From assembly GCF_017377395.1 (NCBI RefSeq), contig NZ_CP061800.1, forward strand, positions 5,725,633-5,789,632: a stretch of 64,000 nucleotides of DNA. The letters run 5' to 3'. A model generated the notes under the pieces. The model saw only the letters and a program-made list of their open reading frames with translations, was not told the DNA's origin and ran no database searches. This stretch comes from Desulfonema magnum (lineage in GTDB: Bacteria > Desulfobacterota > Desulfobacteria > Desulfobacterales > 4be13). The translations under genes and the position numbers were made by a program. This document shows positions 35,198 through 46,928 of the stretch, piece by piece. How positions within the stretch are numbered: the first letter of the stretch is position 1; the number at the start of each line of letters is the position of its first letter.

Positions 35198-36844
35198 ATG
35201 GACGATAAAGAGAAAGAAATAATAAATAAACTAAAAAGGAGAATATCCGGTCTTGAAAAGACGCTTCAGATCGTTACCGGATACTCGGGAAGAACTGAGA
35301 AGAATCTGAGACAGTTATTTGAGGTCATCAGCGGTACCATGCCCGTTCCCATGGTGATCACCTCAAAAACAGGCGGCCTGATCTTTTCCAACGAAAAAGC
35401 ACAGGAAATTTTTGGTTTTTCCGAGAAAAATTTTCATAAAACAGATCCATCTGATTTGTATGAGGATTCCAGAGATTGCGATAGATTTTTGAAAATGAAT
35501 GAGGCCCAAGGTGAGGTAAAAGGTTTTGCTGTCACCCTGAAAAAAGCTGATGGTTCAAGTTTTCCGGCTTCTCTTTTTTCACGTCATATCTTATTTGAAG
35601 GGCAAAACTGCCTGCTGACAGTCATATATGACCTTTCAGAATTCAGAAAGGAAGAAGAAAAAAGGCTGGCACTTGAAAGACAGCTTCGGCAGACCCATAA
35701 GATGGAGGCTCTCGGCACCATGGCAGGCGGCATCGCCCATGACTTCAATAATGTCCTGACTGTAATCTTCGGGAGATTGGAACTGGCAATGATGATGCTC
35801 TCTGAGGAAAGCAAGGCAAAGCATCACATAAATGATGCGCTGACAGCAGCCGAACGGGCAAGGGCAATGATCATGCAAATTCTTGCTTTTTGCCGCAAAA
35901 ATGAGGAGGAAAACAGCCCGTTTCCTATCAGTACGATTATTGCCGAAGCAGCAAAAATGATCAGATCGCTGGCACCTTCAAATATCGAAACAAGTTTGCG
36001 GATTAATTCAAAATCGTCAATCGTTCTGGGCGATCCCACCCAGATTCATCAGGTGCTGATGAATCTCTGCTCCAATTCAATTTATGCGTTGCAAAACAGG
36101 GAAGGTCTCATAGAAATTATTCTTGAGCAGGTGTCTTTTGGTCCCCGGGAAAAAATAACGATTCCCGGTCTCAGCCCCGGGACTTACGTCAGACTGACTG
36201 TCAGCGACAACGGTCCGGGCATGGATAAGGGAATTATTGAGCGGGCATTTGATCCGTTTTTTACGACCAAACCGGCAGGAGAAGGAACCGGCATGGGCCT
36301 TTCGGTGGTTCATGGTATTATTCAGAGCCACGGCGGTGCCGTGAGTGTGGAAAGCCAGCCCGGAAAGAAAACTGCTTTCCACTGCTATATCCCGGTCATT
36401 GCAGAGACTGAGGGCATGACGGAACCGGCCATTGTTCAGAAAACAATTCAGAGGGGCAGCGAAACAATTCTGTTCGTGGATGACGAAAGCGACATCGTGG
36501 ATATCTGCAGCCAGATGCTGGAAAGTCTGGGATACCATGTGATAACCCGGAACAACGGCCCAGATGCCCTGTCATTGTTCAAAGAAAATCCCAATTTGTT
36601 TGATCTGGTGATTACTGACAAAAGCATGCCGGTAATGTCCGGAATCACTATGGCTTCGGAAATGCTGAAAATCCGCCTGGATATCCCTGTCATCCTGATC
36701 ACAGGCGACAGAATGGAAGACAATCCTCTTTCTGAGATCGGGATCAGAGATATGCTTCGAAAACCATTCAGCCGGAATGATATCGGAGCGGCAATTCAGA
36801 AAGCACTGCATAAAAAGCAGGAAAAAGAATATGATAAAAGCTGA
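35198..36844 (+). CDS. PAS-containing hybrid histidine kinase with receiver domain
   Basis: A 548-residue cytosolic kinase. A short N-terminal coiled coil (1-45) precedes PAS (about 45-155, VPMVITSKTGGLIFSNEKAQ). The HisKA H-box is GGIAHDFNNVLTVIFG, followed by HATPase_c (NLCSNSIYALQ, VSDNGPGMDKG, FDPFFTTKPAGEGTGMGLSV) and a C-terminal receiver (ILFVDDES, aspartate in DLVITDKSMPVMSG, lysine in LRKPFS). There is no membrane segment, so it senses a cytosolic signal through PAS. Its N-terminal coil and PAS resemble those of the next protein, suggesting that both respond to the same cue. The start follows GAGAGGGGAT. Confidence 0.88.
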   Translation: MDDKEKEIINKLKRRISGLEKTLQIVTGYSGRTEKNLRQLFEVISGTMPVPMVITSKTGGLIFSNEKAQEIFGFSEKNFHKTDPSDLYEDSRDCDRFLKMNEAQGEVKGFAVTLKKADGSSFPASLFSRHILFEGQNCLLTVIYDLSEFRKEEEKRLALERQLRQTHKMEALGTMAGGIAHDFNNVLTVIFGRLELAMMMLSEESKAKHHINDALTAAERARAMIMQILAFCRKNEEENSPFPISTIIAEAAKMIRSLAPSNIETSLRINSKSSIVLGDPTQIHQVLMNLCSNSIYALQNREGLIEIILEQVSFGPREKITIPGLSPGTYVRLTVSDNGPGMDKGIIERAFDPFFTTKPAGEGTGMGLSVVHGIIQSHGGAVSVESQPGKKTAFHCYIPVIAETEGMTEPAIVQKTIQRGSETILFVDDESDIVDICSQMLESLGYHVITRNNGPDALSLFKENPNLFDLVITDKSMPVMSGITMASEMLKIRLDIPVILITGDRMEDNPLSEIGIRDMLRKPFSRNDIGAAIQKALHKKQEKEYDKS

Positions 36845-37823
36845 CGGATCAGATGCTTCTTTTAAAAAAAAACTCGGGCAGCTGGAAAAAGAGAATAAGA
36901 AGTTAAGAAAAAAAATAGAACGTCTCAACAAGACCATGGAGATTACAAGCAGGCATGGCGATGTGGTGGCCGGAGAACTGGAAGAAAGAGTTGAGGCGTC
37001 AATTAAGGAAATTGAGTCGCATGTCCGTATCATCAGTGAAACTATACCTGTTCCGGTTATTATTGCCAGGATATCCGATGGAAAAATTTTCTATGTAAAT
37101 GAGCATTCATGCCATGTATTCGGATTCTCATCTGAGGAATTTTTAAAGCATAATGCTTTGGAATTATATAAAAATTCATCTGACAGGAAGATATTTTTAG
37201 ACATGCTGGCCCAGGAGGGTCAGGTCAAAAATTTTGAAGTAAGACTGAAGAAGAAGAATCGCGGAATACTCTGGGCAGATTTGTTCAGCCAGTCGCTGAC
37301 GTTTAAAGACGAGCCATGCGTACTCACAGTGATATACGACCTTACGGACCGAAGAGAGGCAGAGAGGGAAATCCGCAGGCTGAGAAAAGAACTGGATCAG
37401 AAAGAAATCAAATATCTGATGTTTGAATTAGATGAAGAGGAATACGGCATTGAAATTATAAAAGTCAGGGAGATTGTCGGGATGATGCCGATCACCGCGG
37501 TGAACAATACGCCGCCTTATGTGAAAGGGGTCATCAATCTCAGAGACCAGGTGATTCCGGTAACGGATCTCAGGCTCAGGCTGGGACTGAAAGAAACAGC
37601 TTATACAAATCAGACCTCCATTATTATCATCGAAAGCGAGGCAGAAGAAAACAACACGGTGACAGGCATCATTGTGGACACTGTGACCGATGTTCTCGGA
37701 ATCAGGGCAAGGGATGTTGAAGAACCTTCGGCCTTAAATTTTAAAACTGATAACAGCTTTATTTCCGGAATAGCCAAAATTGAGAGCCATATAAAAATTC
37801 TTATTAAGTCCGACTATTTATAA
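36831..37823 (+). CDS. PAS-CheW fusion protein
   Basis: About 330 residues from the ATG at 36831, chosen because it follows CAGGAAAAAG and overlaps the kinase stop by 14 bp; a longer frame upstream lies within the kinase. It has a coiled coil (about 12-50) and a PAS domain (about 60-170, VPVIIARISDGKIFYVNEHS). A CheW domain occupies about 190-330 (LMFELDEEEYGIEIIKVREI, VKGVINLRDQVIPVTDLRLR, VDTVTDVLGI, FISGIAKI). CheW normally links chemoreceptors to CheA. A CheW with its own PAS sensor could bring a redox or ligand signal into a CheA-type array. No CheA is present here. Confidence 0.85.
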   Translation: MIKADGSDASFKKKLGQLEKENKKLRKKIERLNKTMEITSRHGDVVAGELEERVEASIKEIESHVRIISETIPVPVIIARISDGKIFYVNEHSCHVFGFSSEEFLKHNALELYKNSSDRKIFLDMLAQEGQVKNFEVRLKKKNRGILWADLFSQSLTFKDEPCVLTVIYDLTDRREAEREIRRLRKELDQKEIKYLMFELDEEEYGIEIIKVREIVGMMPITAVNNTPPYVKGVINLRDQVIPVTDLRLRLGLKETAYTNQTSIIIIESEAEENNTVTGIIVDTVTDVLGIRARDVEEPSALNFKTDNSFISGIAKIESHIKILIKSDYL

Positions 37824-37902
37824 GACCATACCCTGACATAAATTTTACGATACTTTTAAAGGAGAAACTAATTTTTTTGAAAAAACAGTTTCTTTCGGAA
37901 TA

Positions 37903-40509
<2,607 letters not shown>

Positions 40510-41019
40510 TTGGATATTTCTCCGTTAATATAACTTAACGACTTAAAATATTGCCGGAAATTTTTTATCCGATTTATGCCTTATCATAAAATATGAATTT
40601 ACGGAACTTAATATCTGTAAGGGATTTTCCCAAAAATAAAATTCTGCCTTGCAATCTGAATCGGGTATATGATTTATTCGAAGCTCCCTAAGTCAATAGT
40701 TTTCTGGTTCCCATCGCGTGAGAATGCCTTTGGGACGCCTCGCGTCTCGGATAATAATCGAAATCAGGACGCAAAGCGTGGGAACGAGATTAACGAGATT
40801 AAATCAGGACGCAAAGCGTCCGCTCTGCATTCCCACGCAAAGCGTGGGAACGAGATTAACGAGATTGACAGGATTAACGAGATTACCTGGGTTTTTTTCA
40901 TCTGATGATTATAAAATTCGATAAGAATTATGGGGAAAAGGCAAGGGGCAAGGGGCAAGAGGAACTTAACCCGGTCGCTAAATTCCCCTCGCCCCTTCTG
41001 TCAATCACCCCTCGCCAAA
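40510..41019. other. Intergenic region with family E repeats
   Basis: At 40690-40865 there are several copies of AGGACGCAAAGCGT and of the palindrome TTCCCACGCAAAGCGTGGGAACGAGATT followed by AACGAGATT units (in pieces: ATTCCCACGCAAAGCG and TGGGAACGAGATTAACGAG). At 40930-41000 there are short GGCAAGGGGCAAG-type repeats. No gene is seen. Confidence 0.55.
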
Positions 41020-41178
41020 TTATTTACTGATAAATCCCCCGGCTGCGAACAAAAGAAAGATTTCAAAAGTAGCAACTGCCGTATAATCGCCGTTAAAGAG
41101 GGCATAAACAATGCCTCCGCCGATAATGGCAGGCACGCCAAAAGTAACCAAAGTTCCCAACTTTCTGCTGATACTCAT
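41020..41178 (-). CDS. 52-residue membrane protein
   Basis: A short frame from ATG 41178 to TAA 41020. It has a good ribosome site (GGAGAG, six bases before the ATG) and two hydrophobic stretches: LGTLVTFGVPAIIGGGIVYAL and TAVATFEIFLLFAAGGFIS, separated by FNGDYT. That gives a helical hairpin of two membrane segments. I do not recognise a family. It lies downstream of the thiolase gene on the same strand with a 130-bp gap. It could be a small membrane subunit or a regulatory micropeptide; it may also be chance, but start site and composition argue for a real gene. Confidence 0.55.
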   Translation of the reverse strand: MSISRKLGTLVTFGVPAIIGGGIVYALFNGDYTAVATFEIFLLFAAGGFISK

Positions 41179-41307
41179 ACTAACTCTCCAACTTTGTTTA
41201 TGATATGATTTTTTAAACCGCTCTCTGAATAACCCTCTGGCAGGATTTGCGAAGTTTTATAAAAACTTCCGAAATCCTGCCCGGGCAAAAAAATTACATG
41301 GCTGTGT

Positions 41308-42594
41308 CTAACGTTCAACAATCATAGCCATACCCATTCCGCCGCCAATACACATGGAAATCAAACCCGTTGTGTATCCCTTGCGCTTCATTTGGTTCAT
41401 TCCGCTTACCATCTGACGGGCACCGGTGCATCCGATGGGATGTCCCAGAGAAATACCGCTTCCCAGCTGATTGGGTTTTTCCGTGTCAATGCCCAGCTCG
41501 CGCATACATCCGATGGCCTGAGACGCAAACGCCTCATTCAGCTCGATCATATCCATATCACCGATGCTCATGCCTGTGGCCTTCAGCACTTTCCGTACCG
41601 CGGGCACAGGTCCCAGTCCCATATATGCCGGATCAAGACCGCCGCTGGCAAATGCTTTAATTTTTACAATAGGCTCAAGTCCCAGTTCTTTTGCCTTCTC
41701 AGCAGTCATCATAAGCACTGCGGCAGCCGCGTCGTTGATTCCCGAAGCGTTTCCTGCGGTAACTGTTCCGTCTTTTTTAAAGGCAGGTCTTAATTTTGCC
41801 ATTTTTTCCATGTTTGTGTCCATGGGACGTTCATCCGTGTCAAAGACCACCTCGCCCTTGCGGGTTTTTATTACAATTGGCGTAATTTCTTCGGCAAAAA
41901 TACCGTCTGCGATGGCTTTTCTTGCGCGATTATGACTCAGGACGCCCAGCTCATCCTGCTCCTGTCTGCTGATGTCATACGTGGAAGCGATGTTTTCAGC
42001 AGTCATACCCATGTGATATCCGTAGAAAATTTCATACAGACCGTCAAACACCATGAGATCATGGACATCTCCCACGCCAGTAAGCTCCATCCGATGTCCC
42101 CACCGGGCTTTGAGCAGTGCCAGCGGGGCCCGGCTCATATTTTCTTGTCCCCCGGCAAGCACCACATCCGCCTCTTCCGCCATAATGGAAGTGGCACCCA
42201 GGGCAATGGCTTTCAGACCGGAGCCGCATATTTTGTTAATGGTCATGGCCGGGGTTTCCTTTGAAAACCCTGCCCGTATCATTGCCTGTCTCGCGGTATT
42301 CTGCCCCTGACCGGCCTGAAGCACATTTCCCATAATCACCTCATCAACGGTGACAGGGGCAGCAGAATCATCCCAGTCATATGCGTTTTTCTCAATCTCA
42401 ATAAGCCCCCGGCCTTTCAGCTTATCCGGTGTGCCTTCCTCCATGGTCTCATTCAGAACCGGCCTTAATCCTGCCCGTTTCAGTGTATCTTTCATAATAA
42501 CTGAACCCATTTCAACCACTGATACGTCCTTTAAGCCAGCTCCGAATGTTCCAATTGCGGTTCTTGCACCACTTACAATTACGACTTCTTTCAT
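41308..42594 (-). CDS. Acetyl-CoA C-acetyltransferase (thiolase)
   Basis: A 428-residue thiolase. The nucleophile C123 is in MTINKICGSGLKAI; the catalytic histidine is in GISLGHPIGCTGAR and the second cysteine in ISMCIGGGMG. Residues about 46-80 (LNETMEEGTPDKLKGRGLIE and following) are an insert of about 35 residues compared with standard 393-residue biosynthetic thiolases. It joins or splits acetoacetyl-CoA in beta-oxidation or acetyl-CoA handling. It stands alone, without hydratase or dehydrogenase genes. The ATG follows AAGGAGG. The acyl-CoA ligase at 55617 is another fatty-acid gene but far away. Confidence 0.92.
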   Translation of the reverse strand: MKEVVIVSGARTAIGTFGAGLKDVSVVEMGSVIMKDTLKRAGLRPVLNETMEEGTPDKLKGRGLIEIEKNAYDWDDSAAPVTVDEVIMGNVLQAGQGQNTARQAMIRAGFSKETPAMTINKICGSGLKAIALGATSIMAEEADVVLAGGQENMSRAPLALLKARWGHRMELTGVGDVHDLMVFDGLYEIFYGYHMGMTAENIASTYDISRQEQDELGVLSHNRARKAIADGIFAEEITPIVIKTRKGEVVFDTDERPMDTNMEKMAKLRPAFKKDGTVTAGNASGINDAAAAVLMMTAEKAKELGLEPIVKIKAFASGGLDPAYMGLGPVPAVRKVLKATGMSIGDMDMIELNEAFASQAIGCMRELGIDTEKPNQLGSGISLGHPIGCTGARQMVSGMNQMKRKGYTTGLISMCIGGGMGMAMIVER

Positions 42595-42654
42595 TTCTTT
42601 ACAGCCTCCTTAAGTAATTTATTAAAAATAATTTCTTTCAAAAAGTGAACAAAA

Positions 42655-42738
42655 AGTGTTAGGTGTTGGGTGTTGGGGTGTTAGGGTGTTATAGGTGTTA
42701 TAGGTGTTAGGTGTTAAGTGTTAGGTGTTAGGTGTTAA
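42655..42738. repeat. GTGTTAGGT tandem units (family G)
   Basis: About ten imperfect units (GTGTTAGGTG, GTGTTGGGTG, GTGTTATAG) between the thiolase start and the IS110 element. Confidence 0.7.
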
Positions 42739-42999
42739 AAAAAAATGTAGATTTTGAATATCTGACACTTGACAACTGACACTTTCATATAAACGGCCAT
42801 GAGCGGTTCGCTCACAACGAAACATGAAAGAACTTTTAACTTCAGTCACTTTATTAACTTTAGTCACTTCAGGCACTTTCATATAAACTCCCATGTCCTG
42901 CGGACACAACAAAGGATGAAACTTTTGATTTTTGGTTCAAAATGTCATAACTACTCTCAGAATAAATATTTATCAACAATTATAACAGGAAGGACGGTT

Positions 43000-44256
43000 A
43001 TGACTAAAAAATCAGACACCCCGATTATTTCAGTAATGCATCCCGTTTGTTGCGGACTGGACGTTCACAAGAATATTATTTCAGCATGTCTTATTACTCT
43101 GAATCCCCTTGGCTCGCCGCAATATGAAGTGAGGGAATTCCCGACTTTTACAGACAGCCTTTTCCTTTTAAGGGACTGGCTGACCGACAATAATTGTCCG
43201 ACAGTTGCAATGGAAAGTACAAGTGTGTATTGGCGTCCGGTTCACAATATCCTTGAAGGACATCTGGATGTTGTCCTGGTAAATGCGCGCCATATAAAAA
43301 ATGTTCCCGGCAGAAAGACGGATACCGAGGACAGCAGATGGCTTGCCAATCTCCTTCGCCACGGGCTTGTGAAAGGCAGTTTTATTCCGGCAAAGGAAGT
43401 GAGACAATGGCGTGACCTGACAACGCTTCGGAAAAATTACACACAGACTCTCGGAGATTACAAGAGGCGTGTTCATAAACTGTTCGAGACCGCCAATATC
43501 AAAATCAGTTCTGTGGTGACCGATCTGTTCGGAGTGACAGGACGTAACCTGATCAGTCTCCTTTGTGACGAAGATGCGGATTTAAGCCTTGAAAATATTG
43601 AAAAATGTGCGAAAGGAAGTCTCGGTTCCAAAAGTGCGGAACTTCATCGCAGTATTCAGGGTTTTTTTGAAGATCACCATCGTTTTCAGTTAAAACTGCT
43701 TATGGATACAATTGAGGCAACGGAGCGGAATATTAAATCCGTAACTGCCCGTCTTGCCAGGCTTATGAGGCCTCATCAGGAAGTTTTGGATCGTCTGGAC
43801 GAAGTATACGGGATTAACACAGTGGCCGGTCAGTCAGTGCTCAGTCATATAGGATTCACACTGGAAGAATTCGGAAATGAGGCTGCTTTCTGTTCCTGGG
43901 CAGGACTTTGTCCCGGAAATAATGAAAGTGCCGGCAAGCGTAAAAGCGGCAGGTCCCCGGTCCGAAATCATCCCTTTAAAACAGTCATGGTTGAAATTGC
44001 ATGGTCTGCCATTAAGAAGAGGGACTCATATTATAAGGACAAATATTATCGTATAAAATATCGGCGCGGAGCCAAAAAAGCTGTTGTCGCAGTTGCTCAC
44101 AGCATAGCAAAGGGAATTTATCATATAATAAAATACGGAGAATCTTTTGAGGATCTGGGTAAAGGATATCTTTCCGGCAAAAATCAGGAAAAAAAGATAA
44201 ACAGACTAAAAAAACAGGCCGCACAGTTAGGATATGACCTGGTTGCTTCCGCTTAA
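43000..44256 (+). CDS. IS110-family transposase
   Basis: A 418-residue DEDD-type recombinase. The ATG at 43000 follows GGAAGGAC and starts MTKKSD; the frame is open upstream but covers the hairpin repeats. The RuvC-like domain has the aspartate in VCCGLDVHKN, glutamate in VAMESTSVYW and aspartates in GRKTDTEDSRWLANLL. The C-terminal Tnp20 domain (about 290-370) contains the block GINTVAGQSVLSHIGF, with the serine expected for catalysis, and FCSWAGLCPGNNESAGKRKSG. The gene is full length, so it may be active. IS110 recombinases work with an RNA encoded in the element. Confidence 0.92.
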   Translation: MTKKSDTPIISVMHPVCCGLDVHKNIISACLITLNPLGSPQYEVREFPTFTDSLFLLRDWLTDNNCPTVAMESTSVYWRPVHNILEGHLDVVLVNARHIKNVPGRKTDTEDSRWLANLLRHGLVKGSFIPAKEVRQWRDLTTLRKNYTQTLGDYKRRVHKLFETANIKISSVVTDLFGVTGRNLISLLCDEDADLSLENIEKCAKGSLGSKSAELHRSIQGFFEDHHRFQLKLLMDTIEATERNIKSVTARLARLMRPHQEVLDRLDEVYGINTVAGQSVLSHIGFTLEEFGNEAAFCSWAGLCPGNNESAGKRKSGRSPVRNHPFKTVMVEIAWSAIKKRDSYYKDKYYRIKYRRGAKKAVVAVAHSIAKGIYHIIKYGESFEDLGKGYLSGKNQEKKINRLKKQAAQLGYDLVASA

Positions 44257-44639
44257 CAGAGAATAACCTTAAAATAAATTGAAAACTGTAAAGAATATGA
44301 AGAATATACCGAATCCGTTTTTTAACAGGAAAGGATAATAACAGCCTGATGTAAATAAAACTGAAGCACTTCACATTTTAAGGTCGGTGAAAAAATGGCG
44401 CCGCGAGCCCGATATAAACATGACCGGCCGGTCACCTGCACAACAAAATGTCAGCTCTTTTAAGAGACTACGAATATAAAACTTTTTTTTCAGGACCGGC
44501 CTCATTTTTTAAGAAGTGCGGAAATATTTTAAAAAGTCGTTCGGAGACTACGGGACAAGTGTTTTTTTACTCTGAATATCCGTATTCGGCAATTATTTTA
44601 TTCAGATAACGAACTAAATTTATTTCTTATTAATTAGAG
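44257..44639 (+). ncRNA. Non-coding right end of the IS110 element, candidate bridge RNA
   Basis: About 380 bp after the transposase have no frame but several possible stems (GACCGGCCGGTC near 44421, TTTTAAGAGACTACG at 44459 and GTTCGGAGACTACGGG at 44533). IS110-family elements encode a guide (bridge) RNA in one non-coding end. The left end is only about 110 bp, so the right end is the better candidate. No guide pairing was verified. Confidence 0.35.
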
Positions 44640-44799
44640 TTTCATATAAACGGCCATGAGCGGTCCGCTCACAACGAAACATGAAAGAACTTTTAACTTC
44701 AGTCACTTTATTAACTTTAGTCACTTCAGGCACTTTCATATAAACAGTCAATGACCTACTACCGGTCCAACGCAGTATGAAAGTTTTATAGTTTTTCTT

Positions 44800-44915
44800 A
44801 ACACCTAACACCTAAAACCTAACACCCTAACACCTAACACCTAACACCTAACACCTAACACCTAACACCCTAACACCCTAACACCCTAACACCTAACACT
44901 CAACACCGAACACCT
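44800..44915. repeat. CACCTAACA tandem units (family G), longest array
   Basis: About a dozen units of AACACCTAAC with some CCCTAACAC variants, ending 60 bp before the start of the NRDE-family gene. Confidence 0.8.
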
Positions 44916-44974
44916 GATTAATAAAAAAAAGGACGATAACATAAAAAAAGATTCAAGGTCAATGGGAGAGAATC

Positions 44975-45751
44975 ATGTGTTTAATTTTTTTTTCATATAA
45001 CCAGCATACAGACTATCGGCTGATACTCGCCGCAAACCGGGACGAATATTATGAGCGTCCCACACAAGCGCTTGATTTTTGGGATGATACACCGCATATA
45101 CTTGCAGGCAGAGACCTCAGAGGTAACGGCACATGGATGGGAATCACCCGAACCGGCCGTTGGGCTGCCATCACCAATTTCAGAGACCCGGCTTCATTAA
45201 AAGCAGATGCGCCTTCCCGGGGCATGCTTGTCAGCAATTTTCTTATTGGAGAAGCATCCCCGGAAGCCTATCTTGAACATATCAGCAGCATCGGACACAG
45301 GTATAACGGATTTAACCTGCTGGTGGGAGATGCTTCAACGCTTTGTTATTACTCGAACAGGGGAAATGGCATTCAGAAAATGAATCCCGGTCTGTATGGT
45401 CTGAGCAATCATCTTATTGATACACCGTGGCCTAAGGTGAAAAAAGGAAAAGCTGATCTTGAAATTCCGCTTGCAAGGAAAGAAATAGATTTTAAAGATA
45501 TATTTCAGATACTTGAAAACAAAGATCATCCTCCGGATGAGACCCTGCCGGATACTGGTGTCGGTCTCACCTGGGAGCGCATCCTTTCACCCTTGTTTGT
45601 CACCAGCGATATTTACGGAACCCGCTCATCATCCGTCCTTTTAATGGAAAAGACCGGGAAGATAAGCTTTTGGGAACGCACATTTATTCCAAATCATCAT
45701 GGTGATGCTGACGCGGGGGAAACACGGAAGTTCAGTTTTGTTGTTGTATAG
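44975..45751 (+). CDS. NRDE/TANGO2-family protein
   Basis: A 258-residue protein with the family signature near the N-terminus: MCLIFFSYNQH, LILAANRDEYYERPT (the NRDE motif), ILAGRDLRGNGTWMGITRTG and WAAITNFRDP. Cysteine 2 becomes the likely N-terminal nucleophile-like residue after methionine removal, as in Ntn-type folds. The rest includes SRGMLVSNFL, YNGFNLLVGD and the C-terminal TRSSSVLLMEKTG. The family has a role in heme or lipid homeostasis in eukaryotes; bacterial function is unsettled. The ATG follows GGGAGAGAAT. It converges with the PHP gene across a hairpin. Confidence 0.88.
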   Translation: MCLIFFSYNQHTDYRLILAANRDEYYERPTQALDFWDDTPHILAGRDLRGNGTWMGITRTGRWAAITNFRDPASLKADAPSRGMLVSNFLIGEASPEAYLEHISSIGHRYNGFNLLVGDASTLCYYSNRGNGIQKMNPGLYGLSNHLIDTPWPKVKKGKADLEIPLARKEIDFKDIFQILENKDHPPDETLPDTGVGLTWERILSPLFVTSDIYGTRSSSVLLMEKTGKISFWERTFIPNHHGDADAGETRKFSFVVV

Positions 45752-45771
45752 GGGATTAAGATAAGAACTAC

Positions 45772-45923
45772 AGGGAAAGGGGATAAGAAACGCTCATAAA
45801 AAAGCCGGGTTTTTCACCCCCGGTCATGAAAATATGCGGTGGGAACAGACAAAAAACCCGGCTTTTCCGAATGTATTTTCATGGTAAAGGGAATTTTTTC
45901 CCTTTCTTATCCCCTTTCCTTGT
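45772..45923. repeat. Nested inverted repeat between convergent genes
   Basis: Outer arms AGGGGATAAGAAA and TTTCTTATCCCCTTT; inner pair AAAAAGCCGGGTTTTT / AAAAAACCCGGCTTTT. It may also serve as a bidirectional terminator for the NRDE and PHP genes. Confidence 0.65.
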
Positions 45924-45930
45924 CATTTCT

Positions 45931-46584
45931 TTAAAACAGGGGAGCGTGATATTCCGGAGAACAGGCCGCGTTCTTCCAAAAAATATTGTCCGGCATATTC
46001 TGCTGCGGGTAGCATAACCCGTTTTTCAAAGCAAAGATAAGATCAGCACGGGACCTTACAGGCATTGCAAATCCGGTTCTTACCTTGCCCAGTTCATTAA
46101 GGGAATGTGCGTCGCTGCCGCCGCTTTCAGTTAAAAAATATTTCTGACGCCAACTGTCAACACGGTGATTTTCAGCGTCTGTATTCCGGCCGTTCACACT
46201 TTCAACAATATCACAGAGACCTTCACGGATAACATACTCCTGAACGGCTCTGTTTTTTCTGAAAGGATGAGCTGCAATGGCTGCCCCTCCGAGTTGTTTA
46301 ACCTGTCTGAGCAGTTCCGTAGCAGACAGGTCTTCTGCAATGTCTTCAAAAGGGCCGAAAATCAGGAAATCACCGTCATCAGTGGTGTATTCCATGCCAA
46401 ACAGGATACACAGGCCATCATTCTGTATCCCCTCTCTGATGTGATGTCGGATATTCATGGTCTGATGATCAGTGATACATACGCCGTCAAGCCCCCGATG
46501 TTTGGCGTGTTTCAGGATATCATCAATTTTTAGCTGACTGCATATGGAAATTGTTGTATGAACATGAAGATCAAAAAGCATCAT
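45931..46584 (-). CDS. PHP-domain metal-dependent phosphoesterase
   Basis: A 217-residue protein with the PHP metal ligands in order: FDLHVHTTIS (HxH), GVCITDHQTM (DH), GMEYTTDD (E), AAHPFRKNRA (H) and ESGGSDAHSLNELG (DAH). It is a stand-alone PHP domain like RNase AM/YciV-type or TrpH proteins, which cleave phosphates from short nucleic acids or 3',5'-bisphosphates; the substrate is not known here. Two ATGs in a row start the gene, and GGAGAG lies just before. It is cytosolic. Confidence 0.85.
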   Translation of the reverse strand: MMLFDLHVHTTISICSQLKIDDILKHAKHRGLDGVCITDHQTMNIRHHIREGIQNDGLCILFGMEYTTDDGDFLIFGPFEDIAEDLSATELLRQVKQLGGAAIAAHPFRKNRAVQEYVIREGLCDIVESVNGRNTDAENHRVDSWRQKYFLTESGGSDAHSLNELGKVRTGFAMPVRSRADLIFALKNGLCYPQQNMPDNIFWKNAACSPEYHAPLF

Positions 46585-46764
46585 CCACTCTCCGTAAAAT
46601 TGAGAATTGAGAAATTCTGATTCCGCTTTCAGGTTTTGTTATGAACGCAGGTTCATGCCCGTTCACAGGAATGCCATAAATTATAAGAAGAGGCTAAGAA
46701 AAGCAAATATTTAATTTCAATGAAAAAAAATAAAAGAATAGATTTGATCTATGAGAGAGGTCTT

Positions 46765-46917
46765 CAGCAGATCGAAAAGTTTTCGGGTTGTGTGCGGTAC
46801 GGCAAAGAAACCCGGCTTTTTTTCCGGAACAGGGCGTTTTCCCTCGCCGGAAAAGCCGGATTTCTTCCCCTGTCCGCCGTATCTGCCCCGTGACAGCCCG
46901 AACTTTTCGATCTGCCG
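46765..46917. repeat. Palindromic element, family B
   Basis: Ends CAGCAGATCGAAAAGTTTTC and GAACTTTTCGATCTGCCG; interior AAGAAACCCGGCTTTTTTTC / GGAAAAGCCGGATTTC. It ends about 12 bp before the open frame of the DUF928-like remnant. Confidence 0.65.
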
Positions 46918-46928
46918 GTTTTAGCTGA

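Larger units (their letters stand above)
42783..44745. mobile_element. IS110-family element within a hairpin repeat array
   Basis: A transposase gene lies between two 106-bp direct repeats (42783-42888 and 44640-44745) that differ at one base (GGTTCG/GGTCCG). Each repeat holds a TTTCATATAAAC...ATGAAAG hairpin; two more hairpins of the same kind lie at 42875-42923 and 44733-44783. The element may have inserted in this array, as IS110 members often choose structured repeats. Its exact ends are not determined. Confidence 0.6.
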
